From Microtetraspora glauca (GTDB taxonomy: Bacteria; Actinomycetota; Actinomycetes; Streptomycetales; Streptomycetaceae): 64,000 nt of DNA. Position 1 is the first letter of the stretch, and every line of letters begins with the position of its first letter. The stretch lies in the NCBI GenBank assembly GCA_000721275.1, contig JOFO01000014.1:1-64000 (forward strand), given 5' to 3'. Below are positions 52,801-61,388 of the stretch, in pieces. Under the pieces are notes generated by a model that saw only the letters and a program-made list of their open reading frames with translations, was not told where the DNA came from and made no database searches. The translations under genes were made by a program, and so were the position numbers.

Positions 52801-53238
52801 ATGGCCGATTACCGCGTCGAGACCGTCCGTACCGGATACCGGCGGTGGACCGCCCGCAACGAGCGGGGGGCCGAGGTGCTGATGGCGGCGGCCGACGACG
52901 ACGGCGCGCAGCCGTCGTTCACGCCGGTGGAGCTGCTGCTGGCGGCGATGGGCGGCTGCGGCGGTCTGGTGATCGACCGGACGGCGCGGGCGGTGGACCA
53001 CGACGACCTGCGGATCGTGGTCGAGTCGGTGTCGGCGCCGGAGGACGACGGCAGGATCGGCCGGATCCGGGTGAGTTACGAGTTCGACCTGCCGGACTCG
53101 AACCCGAAGGCGGCCGAGGTGTTCGCGCGCGGGGTGCGGCTCACGCACGAGAAGTTCTGCACGGTGAGCCGCACCGTCGAGCACGGCGCACGGGTCGAGG
53201 CGGTCCTGCCGGACGGCACGGTCGGCTTCGAGGGCTGA
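52801..53238 (+). CDS. OsmC/Ohr family protein
   Basis: A 145-residue OsmC-fold peroxidase-like protein. The reactive cysteines are C53 (AAMGGCGGLV) and C120 (HEKFCTVSRT), in the usual positions, and TPVELLLAA is a family signature. It reduces organic hydroperoxides or disulfides in the cytoplasm. GAGGAG precedes the ATG. It stands alone, 82 bp after the amidotransferase gene. Confidence 0.88.
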   Translation: MADYRVETVRTGYRRWTARNERGAEVLMAAADDDGAQPSFTPVELLLAAMGGCGGLVIDRTARAVDHDDLRIVVESVSAPEDDGRIGRIRVSYEFDLPDSNPKAAEVFARGVRLTHEKFCTVSRTVEHGARVEAVLPDGTVGFEG

Positions 53239-53297
53239 CCGGGGGCTGGGGGCTGGGGGCTGCGGGAAACCGGCGCGCGCGTCAGGTCGGCGCGCAC

Positions 53298-53335
53298 GTC
53301 AGGTGAACCAGAGGTCGTCAGGTCAGCCAGAGGTC
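53298..53335. repeat. 19-bp tandem duplication at the 3' end of the esterase gene
   Basis: GTCAGGTGAACCAGAGGTC (53298-53316) and GTCAGGTCAGCCAGAGGTC (53317-53335) differ at two bases. The second unit holds the esterase C-terminus and stop; the first is the duplicated copy beyond it. A GGGGCT triplicate lies just outside at about 53243-53262. Confidence 0.8.
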
Positions 53336-54769
53336 GCGGACCTGCCGGACCGGGTCGCTCTCGACCCGGCTCTCGCTGTCCCAGACCTGGGTGGCGCGGG
53401 TGTCGGGGGCGTAGCGGGGCCAGTCGGCGCCCGGGTCCTGGTCCCTGACGAACGCGACCCAGGCGCGGTGCACGGCGTCGGCGAGGGCCTGCGGCGGGGT
53501 GTCGCCCGCGGCCTCGGCGACCCCTTCGGCGTCGAGGAGGTCGAAGGCGAACGGCAGGTCCAGGCAGTGCGCGGCGATCCCGAGGACCGGTGAGCGCCAG
53601 CCGAACTGGTAGAGCCAGGTGGGGCGTTCGCGGGCGGCGCGGGCGTCGGCGACGGCCAGGTTCGGGGCCCGGAACATGACGTCGGTGAGCGCCTGCCCGA
53701 AGAGGCCGCCCTCCGGCACGTCCGGGTACGCGGCGGCGAACGCGCCGGTGCGCGCCGGGTCGAGGCCCAGCGCGCCGAGGAGGACCGGCAGCGGCGGCCC
53801 TGCGTCGCCGGGGCCGGGGACCGCCGAGAACTCGTCGGCGGTGAAGCCGAGCAGCAGCGGGACCGTGGCGCCCGCGTCACCGGCGGTGAGGGCGTCGGCG
53901 GCCGGTACGGGGACGAGGTCGCCGTCCGCGAAGGGGGCGAGCGCCAGCATCGGGGGCAGCCCCGCGCGGTCGGGTCCGTCCTCGGCGAGGCGGTCCTGGA
54001 GGGCGAGGAGGTCGTCGTCGCTCAGGTCGCGCAGGGCGGCGGCGGTGGCGGGGACGCCGGTGCGCTCCGTGAACAGGCGGGCGGCGGCGCGGGCGGTCGC
54101 GGGGCCGTCGGGGCGCAGGAGGGCGCCGGAGACGGAGATCGCGCCGCGGAACAGGCCCTCGGCGGAGGGGGTCGCGAGCAGGGTGAGGACGGCGCCGCCG
54201 CCGGCGGACTGGCCGGCGATCGTCACCTTGCCGGGGTCGCCGCCGAAGGCCGCGATGTTGTCGCGGACCCAGGTGAGGGCGGCGATCCAGTCGCGGACGC
54301 CGCGGTTGTCGGGGGCGTCCTCCAGGTGCAGGAAGCCCTCGATGCCGAGCCGGTAGCCGACGGAGACGAGGACGACGCCGTCGCGGTTGAAGGCGGCGCC
54401 GTCGTACCAGGGGCTCGCGGCGGAGCCGGCGACGTACCCGCCGCCGTGGATCCAGACGAGGACGGGCAGGCCCTCGGCCGGGACGGTGTCGGGCGTGAAG
54501 ACGTTGAGGTTGAGGACGCCGGCGCCCGGGACGCTGGGCTCGGGGATGGTGGTGACCTCGGCGAAGGGGCGGCGCTGGGCGGTCGGGCCGTACGCGGTGG
54601 CGTCCAGCGGCTCGGTCCAGGGCTCGGGCGGCTCCGGGGCGGCGAAGCGGAGGTCGCCGACGGGCGGCTTGGCGTACGGGATGCCGAGGAAGCGGTACGT
54701 GCCGTCGGCGCGGCGCTCGCCGCGGACAGGCCCGCGGGTGGTGGCGACGAGGGGGCGGGGGGCGGTCAT
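53318..54769 (-). CDS. Type B carboxylesterase/lipase
   Basis: A 483-residue alpha/beta-hydrolase of the carboxylesterase type B family. The nucleophile elbow is GQSAGGGAVLTLL (Ser near residue 185) and the oxyanion hole WIHGGGYVAGS. No signal peptide, so intracellular. It hydrolyses carboxylic esters such as p-nitrobenzyl or phytochemical esters. The 3' end carries a short tandem duplication that includes the stop. It is divergent from the next gene by 201 bp. Confidence 0.88.
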   Translation of the reverse strand: MTAPRPLVATTRGPVRGERRADGTYRFLGIPYAKPPVGDLRFAAPEPPEPWTEPLDATAYGPTAQRRPFAEVTTIPEPSVPGAGVLNLNVFTPDTVPAEGLPVLVWIHGGGYVAGSAASPWYDGAAFNRDGVVLVSVGYRLGIEGFLHLEDAPDNRGVRDWIAALTWVRDNIAAFGGDPGKVTIAGQSAGGGAVLTLLATPSAEGLFRGAISVSGALLRPDGPATARAAARLFTERTGVPATAAALRDLSDDDLLALQDRLAEDGPDRAGLPPMLALAPFADGDLVPVPAADALTAGDAGATVPLLLGFTADEFSAVPGPGDAGPPLPVLLGALGLDPARTGAFAAAYPDVPEGGLFGQALTDVMFRAPNLAVADARAARERPTWLYQFGWRSPVLGIAAHCLDLPFAFDLLDAEGVAEAAGDTPPQALADAVHRAWVAFVRDQDPGADWPRYAPDTRATQVWDSESRVESDPVRQVRDLWLT

Positions 54770-54970
54770 GGGGCGGCTCCTGGGTGGCGCGGGACGGAGG
54801 CGGGCGGGGTGTCGTCGGGGCCAGCGTCTGAGCCGCGACCTGCGGCGTCAAGGGAGGAAGGGCCAGAGGTGACACGAGTCACTTACACGAGTCAGCAGCG
54901 TGCGTGACCGCCGGGAACGCGACGGCCCCAGCGGGTGCGGCGGGCGGCGCGCCGAGGGCATGATGAAGGC

Positions 54971-55369
54971 ATGACCGACCGGGACGACTTCCTGACGTGG
55001 GTCAGGACCGATCTCCAGGCCGCCGAGCGGGCGCTCCACGACGGGGACCCCGAGCCGCGCCGGGCGCTGTGGTCGCGGCGCGAGCCGGTGAGCGTCTTGG
55101 GCGCCTGGTACAACGCGCTCGGCCGGGAGGACGTGGACCGCGTGTTCACGGCGCTCGCCAAGCGCTTCTCCGCCTGCACGTCCTACCGCATCGAGGTGCT
55201 CAGCCACGACGTCGTCGGCGACGCCGCCTACACCGCCTGCTTCGAGCACGTCGCGGCGTCGGTCGACGGCGAGGCCCGCACCTACACGCTGCGCGCCACC
55301 CAGACGTACCGGCGCGAGGACGGCGCCTGGCGGGTCGTCCACCGGCACGGGGACCTGGTGCAGGCCTGA
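54971..55369 (+). CDS. NTF2/SnoaL-like protein
   Basis: A 132-residue protein of the SnoaL-like/NTF2 superfamily (DUF3225/SgcJ-like region). The fold is indicated by FLTWVRTDLQAAERALHDGD helices at the start and TYTLRATQTYRREDGAWRVVHRHGD strands at the end. It may bind a small hydrophobic ligand, with no catalytic residues assignable. The ATG at 54971 is preceded by GAAGG at short spacing. Monocistronic. Confidence 0.78.
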   Translation: MTDRDDFLTWVRTDLQAAERALHDGDPEPRRALWSRREPVSVLGAWYNALGREDVDRVFTALAKRFSACTSYRIEVLSHDVVGDAAYTACFEHVAASVDGEARTYTLRATQTYRREDGAWRVVHRHGDLVQA

Positions 55370-55462
55370 ACGGAAGGGGCCCGCTCGAACCCGCCGCCCC
55401 CACGCACACAGAAGCGGCACCCCCTGAACCGACACCCCCGGCCCGGCGTCTTCCCCCGAGGA

Positions 55463-55492
55463 ATCGACAGCCGGTCGATCGACAGCCGGTCA
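55463..55492. repeat. 15-bp tandem repeat upstream of a small gene
   Basis: ATCGACAGCCGGTCG at 55463-55477 is followed directly by ATCGACAGCCGGTCA at 55478-55492. It lies about 30 bp before the start of the hypothetical gene at 55522, possibly in its promoter or leader. Confidence 0.75.
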
Positions 55493-55521
55493 GGGGCGGC
55501 CGAAGGGGGAGGCGACGGCGC

Positions 55522-55890
55522 ATGGGGTGGACCGCCGAGCAGGTCGTGGGCGGTGTGTTCCTGCTGGGGCCGGGGGTCGCCCTGGTCGTGGCGGGTCTCG
55601 TGTGGAAGGGGCGGGCCGTGCGCCCCTTCGCCGCCCGCCGGGCCGGCCGGATGGCCCACGCGGCGTACGTCCGGGACCTGGAACGGGCCGTGGAGCAGGC
55701 GATCGTGGCCGCCCGGCGCGCCGCCGGCGAGGGCGAGCCGGCGATCGTCACGGTGTCCGCCGTGGAGCGGCTGGCCCGGGAGCGGTACGGGCTCGAGCAC
55801 GTCGAGCGGGAGCACGCCGCCGCCGCGCTGCGCCGGGGCTTCCGGCGGTACGGCTGCGCGGCGGACTGCGTGACGGACGCCTACGCCTGA
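55522..55890 (+). CDS. Hypothetical membrane protein, 122 residues
   Basis: A 122-residue protein with one N-terminal membrane segment (VVGGVFLLGPGVALVVAGLVW) and a basic, helical, soluble C-terminal part (ERAVEQAIVAARRAAGEGEPAIVTV in part). No recognisable family. GGGGGAGG precedes the ATG at good spacing. It may be a small accessory membrane protein. Confidence 0.6.
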   Translation: MGWTAEQVVGGVFLLGPGVALVVAGLVWKGRAVRPFAARRAGRMAHAAYVRDLERAVEQAIVAARRAAGEGEPAIVTVSAVERLARERYGLEHVEREHAAAALRRGFRRYGCAADCVTDAYA

Positions 55891-55906
55891 GCGGTGCGGC
55901 GGTCCC

Positions 55907-56296
55907 CTACGCCCGGCCGGGCGCTTCCGGTACCGGCGTCGCCTGGTGGTAGAAGAGCCTCAGGGAGCCGGTGGCGTCGCGGCGCCACACCGACGAACGC
56001 CGGGCGCGCCGGCCGTCGATGGCGGTCTCGTAGGTGAGGTGGACGAGCCCCGGGGCGAGGACCGTGCCCGCGAAGGCGGTGGCGACGATCGGCGGCCCGT
56101 CCTCGCCGCCGTGCAGCCCGGCGAGCGCGGCGAGCATGTCGGCGCGCGTCCAGAGCCGGCCCGAGGCGCCGACCTCCGTGAACGCGGGGTCCAGCAGCTC
56201 CTCGCCCTGCGCCGGGGACATCCGGACGGCCGGGTCGTGGAGCAGGCGTTCGCGCCGGATGGCCTCGGTGACGTCGGGGTGCGCGGCGGTCGTCAT
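55907..56296 (-). CDS. SnoaL-like/DUF4440 nuclear transport factor 2 family protein
   Basis: A 129-residue NTF2-fold protein. Signature elements are RRERLLHDPAVRMSPAQGEELLDPAF and WRRDATGSLRLFYHQATPV. It resembles DUF4440 proteins of unknown function. It is 8 bp downstream of the DinB-like gene on the same strand, so the two are co-transcribed. Confidence 0.8.
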   Translation of the reverse strand: MTTAAHPDVTEAIRRERLLHDPAVRMSPAQGEELLDPAFTEVGASGRLWTRADMLAALAGLHGGEDGPPIVATAFAGTVLAPGLVHLTYETAIDGRRARRSSVWRRDATGSLRLFYHQATPVPEAPGRA

Positions 56297-56304
56297 GGCG
56301 GGGG

Positions 56305-56817
56305 TCACTCTCCGGTCGTGCCGTCGATGCGTTCGCGGAGGAGGTCCGCGTGGCCGTTGTGGCGGGCGTACTCCTCGATCATGTGGGCGAGGACGAAGCG
56401 GACGGAGTACGTCTCGTCCCCGAGGCGGCCGGTGGCGTCCAGCGAGCCGGCCGCGTCCACGACGGCGCGGGAGCGGGCGCACTCGGCCCGCCACACGGCG
56501 AAGTCGGCCTCGGCGTCGGCGTCCTCGACGTCGAAGTCGGCCCAGTCGGTGGAGCCGGGCGGGGTCCAGGGGCTGCGGCTGTCCTCGCCGGCCAGCACGT
56601 TCCGGAACCAGCCGCGCTCGACCTCGGCGGCGTGCCGCACCAGGCCGAGCAGCGACAGCCCGGACGGCGGCACGGCCCGTTCCTTCAGCTGCTCCGGGGT
56701 GAGCCCGGAGCACTTGAGCGCGAGGGTGTCGCGCTGGAACTGGAGCATGGCGCAGAGCGTGGCCCGCTCGTCCGCCCCGGAGGTGGGCACCGTCGTGCGC
56801 CCGTCGTCCTGGATCAT
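56305..56817 (-). CDS. DinB-family (DUF664) protein
   Basis: A protein of about 170 residues of the DinB/YfiT four-helix-bundle superfamily. Typical features are the first helix LCAMLQFQRDTLALKCSGLT, LLGLVRHAAEVERGWF with a metal-ligand His, and MIEEYARHNGHADLLRERIDG with the final His pair. Such proteins are thiol-dependent (mycothiol) transferases or metal-binding proteins. The ATG at 56817 is chosen; an ATG at 56844 is also in frame. It is first in a two-gene operon. Confidence 0.85.
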   Translation of the reverse strand: MIQDDGRTTVPTSGADERATLCAMLQFQRDTLALKCSGLTPEQLKERAVPPSGLSLLGLVRHAAEVERGWFRNVLAGEDSRSPWTPPGSTDWADFDVEDADAEADFAVWRAECARSRAVVDAAGSLDATGRLGDETYSVRFVLAHMIEEYARHNGHADLLRERIDGTTGE

Positions 56818-57002
56818 GGCGGCATTCTGCCTGGTCGGGGGCATGGTGTCCGCCGCTTTTCGCCGGCTGGGCGCCCGCCCCCGCCGGCGCGCGGGTCCGC
56901 CGCCGCCCGGCGCGGTGGGCTCGCCGTCCCCCGCTCACCGTCTCCCGCCCGCGGGATCCGCCGCCGGAGGCAGCCCCGGGCCCGTTCGCGGATAGTGGAG
57001 TG

Positions 57003-58877
57003 ATGAAGCGCTATCCGCTCATCGCCGAGCACGGTCTGGTGGGCGATCTGCAGACCGCCGCGCTCATCTCCGACGAGGGCGTCGTCGACTGGTTCGCGGC
57101 GCCCCGCTTCGACTCTCCCGGGGTGTTCTCGGCGCTCCTGGACCACGACCGGGGCGGCTACTTCCGGCTCTCCGTCGACGGCCCGGACGTGACGGTCAAG
57201 CAGCTGTACTACCCGGACACGGCCATGCTCGTGACCCGGTTCATGTCGCCGGACGGGGTCGGCGAGCTGATGGACTGGATGCCGCCGGACCGGACCGGCC
57301 GGGTCACGGACCGGCACACCCTGATGCGGGTGATGCGGTGCACGCGCGGCAGCGTCACGTTCACCCTGGAGTGCCGGCCGCGGTTCGGCTTCGGGAGGAC
57401 CCCGCACGAGACCCGGATCGACGGCCGTACGGCGTCCTTCCGCGCGGCGGCGATGGCGGGCTTCCTCCAGACGAACGTACCGCTGGAGCCGGACGGGCCG
57501 TCCGACGTGCGGGGCCGGCTGCGGCTGGCCGAGGGCGGGATCGCGGGCGCGTCGTTCACCGTGGACGGCCCCATGGCCGCGCCGCCGCCGCTGCCGGACG
57601 TGCGGGAGGTGGAGGCGGCGCTGTGGGACGCGGTGGACTTCTGGCAGCGGTGGGTGCGCACCGCGCGGTACCGCGGCCGCTGGCCGGACATGGTGCACCG
57701 GTCGGCGATCACGCTGAAGCTGCTGACGTACCTGCCGACGGGCGCGCCGATCGCGGCGCCGACGCTGGGCCTGCCGGAGCTGGTGGGCGGCGAGCGGAAC
57801 TGGGACTACCGCTACACCTGGGTGCGGGACGGTTCGCTGGCCGTGCGAGCCCTGCTCGACCTGGGGTTCGCGGAGGAGGCCGCGGCGTTCACGGACTGGC
57901 TGACGGCGCGGGTCGCCGAGCGGTCGGCGGGCCCGGCGGGCGGACGGCCGCTGCAGATCATGTACCGGGTGGACGGGGATCCGCGGCTGCCGGAGGAGGT
58001 CCTGGCGGAGTTCGAGGGCTACCGGGGTTCGGCGCCGGTGCGGGTCGGGAACGCGGCGGCGGACCAGCTGCAGCTCGACGTCTTCGGCGAGGCGATGTAC
58101 GCGCTGGCGCAGGGCGCCGGCCGGGACGTGCTGCCGACCTACGACGGGTGGCGGGCGGTGTCGGGGATGCTCGACTGGCTCGCGGACTCCTGGGACGCGC
58201 CCGACGAGGGCATCTGGGAGACCCGGGGCGGCCGGAAGGACTTCACCTTCAGCCGGGTGATGTCCTGGGTGGCCTTCGACCGGGGCCTGCGGCTGGCGGA
58301 GGAGTTCGGGCGCCCGGCGGCCCTGGACACCTGGCGGGCGGCGCGGGACGAGATCTTCGCGCAGGTGATGCGGCGCGGCTGGAGCGACCGGCGCGGCGCC
58401 CTGACCCAGTACTTCGGCGGGGACGTGCTGGACGCCGCCCTCCTGCTGATCCCCCGCACGGGCCTGCTGAGCCCGACGGACCCGCGGTGGCTGAGCACCC
58501 TCGACGCGATCGAGGAGGCCCTGGTCCGCGACAGCCTGGTGCACCGGTACGACCCCGGTGCCGCGCCGGACGGACTGCGGGGCGCCGAGGGCACGTTCAG
58601 CCTGTGCACCTTCCTGTACGTGGACGCGCTGGCGCGGGCCGGCCGGGTGCGGCAGGCCCGCTTCTCGTTCGAGAAGATGCTCACGTACGCCAATCACGTC
58701 GGCCTGTTCGCCGAGGAGATCGGCCCGTCCGGTGAGCAACTGGGCAACTTCCCCCAGGCGTTCACCCATCTCTCGCTGATCATGGCGGCGACGACGCTGG
58801 ACGAGGTGCTGGACGCCGCCGCCGGCCGACCGGGACGCGGCGGGCGACGGCCTCCGGGTCAGGACGACTTGGCGTAG
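57003..58877 (+). CDS. GH15-family glucoamylase/trehalase-like protein
   Basis: A 624-residue GH15 enzyme. The N-terminal TREH-N/beta-sandwich (LIAEHGLVGDLQTAALISDEGVVDWF in part) is followed by an (alpha/alpha)6 barrel with NWDYRYTWVRDGSLAVRALL and GIWETRGGRKDFTFSRVM, in which the catalytic glutamates lie. No signal peptide. Actinobacterial members include trehalases and glucoamylases, so trehalose or maltodextrin are likely substrates. The ATG at 57003 follows GTGGAG; GTG at 57000 is also possible. The 3' end overlaps the convergent cupin gene by 19 bp. Confidence 0.88.
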   Translation: MKRYPLIAEHGLVGDLQTAALISDEGVVDWFAAPRFDSPGVFSALLDHDRGGYFRLSVDGPDVTVKQLYYPDTAMLVTRFMSPDGVGELMDWMPPDRTGRVTDRHTLMRVMRCTRGSVTFTLECRPRFGFGRTPHETRIDGRTASFRAAAMAGFLQTNVPLEPDGPSDVRGRLRLAEGGIAGASFTVDGPMAAPPPLPDVREVEAALWDAVDFWQRWVRTARYRGRWPDMVHRSAITLKLLTYLPTGAPIAAPTLGLPELVGGERNWDYRYTWVRDGSLAVRALLDLGFAEEAAAFTDWLTARVAERSAGPAGGRPLQIMYRVDGDPRLPEEVLAEFEGYRGSAPVRVGNAAADQLQLDVFGEAMYALAQGAGRDVLPTYDGWRAVSGMLDWLADSWDAPDEGIWETRGGRKDFTFSRVMSWVAFDRGLRLAEEFGRPAALDTWRAARDEIFAQVMRRGWSDRRGALTQYFGGDVLDAALLLIPRTGLLSPTDPRWLSTLDAIEEALVRDSLVHRYDPGAAPDGLRGAEGTFSLCTFLYVDALARAGRVRQARFSFEKMLTYANHVGLFAEEIGPSGEQLGNFPQAFTHLSLIMAATTLDEVLDAAAGRPGRGGRRPPGQDDLA

Positions 58878-59224
58878 TCGGCGAAGCCGACCCAGTCGAG
58901 GGCGACGCACGCCTCGTCGCCGACGACCCAGGCGTCGTGACCGGGGGTGACCTCCATGAAGTCGCCGGGGCCGAATTCGTCCTCCTCGCCGGAGTCCATG
59001 ACGACGTGGAGGCGTCCGCTGACCACGTAGCCCACGTGCGACGCCTGGCAACTGTCCGTCCCGGCCAGCGGCTTCACGTGCTCGGACCACTTCCAGCCGG
59101 GTTCGAAGACGGCGCGGCCGACCGCGCCGCGCTCGGTGTCGAGCAGGTCGAGCCTGCCCTTGCCGCCCTCGAAGGGGCGGGTCTCGTCCGCTGAGTCGAA
59201 GCTTCTTCGTACGATGCCGGTCAT
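58859..59224 (-). CDS. Cupin-domain protein
   Basis: A 121-residue single-domain cupin. The two conserved cupin motifs are seen as WSEHVKPLAGTDSCQASHVGYVVSGRLHV and GPGDFMEVTPGHDAW (each shown in part), with histidines for a metal. It could be a small-molecule-binding or isomerase/dioxygenase-type protein. The ATG at 59224 gives a normal single-domain length; the upstream in-frame sequence lacks a good start. Confidence 0.82.
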   Translation of the reverse strand: MTGIVRRSFDSADETRPFEGGKGRLDLLDTERGAVGRAVFEPGWKWSEHVKPLAGTDSCQASHVGYVVSGRLHVVMDSGEEDEFGPGDFMEVTPGHDAWVVGDEACVALDWVGFADYAKSS

Positions 59225-59399
59225 CGTCTCCGCCTCCCGGCGGTGCGCGGGTCCCCGAGTCCTCTCCCAGCCTACGCCGGGGCGGGCGACCGCTCTCGTC
59301 CCCGCTTCACATAAGGAACATATAAGAGCACAATGGGACTGCGGCCCCGTGCCGCGAGCGCGGTCCGACACGCAGCACGCCAGCAAGGAGGCGAGTCAC

Positions 59400-59837
59400 A
59401 TGGCCGACGTCTCTCACCGTCCCGGTGACATCTCGGGACACCCCGACGCGACGGAGATGCGCGATCGCTACGCGCAAATCCTCCAGACCAGAGGGGTGGC
59501 CGCCGTCGAGGAGCTCGTGATCCTCGCCGGAGTATGGATCGCGGTCTCCGCGTACACGGTCCACTTCGCGGCCGCCAGGCCGGAACTGGCCATCACCAAC
59601 CTGGTCGTCGGCATCGCGCTCGCGGTCCTCGGCCTGTGCACCTCGATGGCCCCCGAGCGCTCCCAGGACCTCAACTTCGTCGTCCTGCTGCTCGGCGCCT
59701 GGACGATCGTCGCCCCGTGGGTCGTCACCCGGAACCCCGACACCGGCATGGTGCTCAGCAACGTCATCGCCGGCGCGTGCGTCTGCCTGTTCGCCCTCAC
59801 CGCGGGCGGACTGCTGATGAGCAAGCGCAAGAGGTGA
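59400..59837 (+). CDS. SPW-repeat membrane protein
   Basis: A 145-residue membrane protein. After a soluble N-terminus of about 35 residues (DATEMRDRYAQILQTRG), four hydrophobic segments follow with the SPW-type pattern (LVILAGVWIAVSAYTVHF, LLLGAWTIVAPWVV). The canonical SPW is APW here. Function of the family is unknown, though it is linked to bacterial envelope stress. AAGGAGG precedes the ATG and an AT-rich stretch (CATATAAGA) upstream suggests a promoter. Confidence 0.75.
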   Translation: MADVSHRPGDISGHPDATEMRDRYAQILQTRGVAAVEELVILAGVWIAVSAYTVHFAAARPELAITNLVVGIALAVLGLCTSMAPERSQDLNFVVLLLGAWTIVAPWVVTRNPDTGMVLSNVIAGACVCLFALTAGGLLMSKRKR

Positions 59838-59870
59838 GGCACCCGCCTCTCCCCCCTCCCCCTCTCCCGC

Positions 59871-59900
59871 GACGGCGGCGGTCCCCGGACCGCCGCCGTC
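59871..59900 (+). terminator. Hairpin after the SPW gene
   Basis: A 14-bp perfect inverted repeat (GACGGCGGCGGTCC at 59871-59884 with 59887-59900). Allowing a 4-nt loop, 13 bp pair. It starts about 35 bp past the stop, without a T-run. Confidence 0.72.
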
Positions 59901-60095
59901 CGCACGCCACGCGCACACACCGCGCCCTCGCCGCACCCACAGCGCCCGCCGTGACGGAAACGTCCCGCACCCGAAACGCCCAGTGACGAAGCGGCGCGTT
60001 TCGCCGCCCCGCCTTATGCAGGATGGCGCAGGCCCCGCCGCCCCGCCCCCGCCTAGCCTCGCCGCAACGAGAGCACACGAGGGGCGGTACCACCG

Positions 60096-61385
60096 GTGAA
60101 CTGGCACATCCACGACTACCGCGAGAGCGATCTCGCCGCCGTCGTCCATCTGATCGACACCACGGCCGAACTCGGCCAGGAGTCCGTCTTCTCCCTCGCC
60201 GAGTGCATCGGCGCCCTCACCTCCCGGCAGCCGGCCGTCGTCGCCGTCCACCAGGGCGTGCCGATCGGGGCGGCACTCGCCTGCGTCTCCGGCGAGCGGG
60301 CCTGGGTGATGCGGATCGCGATCGCCTCCGCCTGGCGCGGCCGGGGCCTGGCCAGCGCCCTCCTGGTGGAGCTGGAGCGCAAGCTGGTCGCCGCGCGGGT
60401 GGGCCGGATCGCGTACGTCCTGCCGGAGGAGGAACTGGTCGGCGAGGGGCTGCTGAACGCCGGTTACACGCGCCAGCCCGCCGTCGCGTACTTCGAGAAG
60501 ACCGAGCCGCTGCACGGGCCCGCCGCCGGCCTGCTGGACGACCTCGGCGGCCGGCTGCTGCCGGGCGACCTGTGGGCGAAGGTGGCCGGCATGGAGCGCG
60601 AGAAGGACCTGATCGAGCGGCGGGTCGTGCTGCCGCTGGCCGAGCCGGAGCGGGCCGCCCGGCACGGCGTCCGCCCGCCCCGGGCGATCTGCCTCTTCGG
60701 CCCGCCCGGCACCGGCAAGACGACCTTCGCGCGGGCGATCGCGTCCCGGCTCGGCTGGCCGTTCGTGGAGATCCTGCCGTCCCGCCTCGCCGACGGCGGC
60801 AACCTCGCGGCGGCGCTGCGCACCGCCTTCGCGCGGATCGCGGAGCTGGACCGGGTGCTCGTCTTCATCGACGAGGTCGAGGAGATCGCCCCGGTCCGCA
60901 GCGAGCCGGCCGGGCCCGGCGGGCTGCACGGCGTCACCAACGAACTGCTGAAGCTGATCCCCGGCTTCCGGGAGCGCGACGAGCGGCTGCTGGTGTGCGC
61001 GACCAACTCGGTCCGCTCCCTCGACCCGGCCTTCCTGCGGCCGGGCCGCTTCGACTACCTGATCCCGATCGGTACGCCGGACAAGGGCGCCCGGGCCGCG
61101 ATCTGGTCCCGCTACACCGACGGCCGGCCGGAGGTGGACATCGACGAACTGGTCCTCGCCAGCGACCTGTTCACCCCGGCGGACATCGAGCACGCGGCCC
61201 GGGTCGCCGCGCAGGCGTCCTTCGAGCGGGACCTGCTGGCCGTCGGCGCCCGGGACCCCGAGACCGCCGCGCCGGGGGCGAGCACGGCGGACTACCTGGC
61301 GGCGATCGCCGCCGCCCGCCCGACGGTGACGCCGGAGCTGGTCGAGGCGTTCGCGGCGGACATCACCAGCCACGCCCGGACGTGA
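60096..61385 (+). CDS. GNAT acetyltransferase-AAA ATPase fusion
   Basis: A 429-residue protein. Residues about 1-140 form a GNAT domain (MRIAIASAWRGRGLASALLVELE, shown in part, is the acetyl-CoA-binding loop). Residues about 165-429 form an AAA+ ATPase: Walker A GPPGTGKT with K208, Walker B FIDEVEEI with D259-E260, and the sensor/arginine-finger block RSLDPAFLRPGRFDYLIPIGTPDK. The ATPase part resembles FtsH/CDC48-type AAA domains. The start is the GTG at 60096 after GGGGCGGT. The coupling of acylation with ATP-driven remodelling is not characterised to my knowledge. Confidence 0.86.
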   Translation: MNWHIHDYRESDLAAVVHLIDTTAELGQESVFSLAECIGALTSRQPAVVAVHQGVPIGAALACVSGERAWVMRIAIASAWRGRGLASALLVELERKLVAARVGRIAYVLPEEELVGEGLLNAGYTRQPAVAYFEKTEPLHGPAAGLLDDLGGRLLPGDLWAKVAGMEREKDLIERRVVLPLAEPERAARHGVRPPRAICLFGPPGTGKTTFARAIASRLGWPFVEILPSRLADGGNLAAALRTAFARIAELDRVLVFIDEVEEIAPVRSEPAGPGGLHGVTNELLKLIPGFRERDERLLVCATNSVRSLDPAFLRPGRFDYLIPIGTPDKGARAAIWSRYTDGRPEVDIDELVLASDLFTPADIEHAARVAAQASFERDLLAVGARDPETAAPGASTADYLAAIAAARPTVTPELVEAFAADITSHART

Positions 61386-61388
61386 CCG

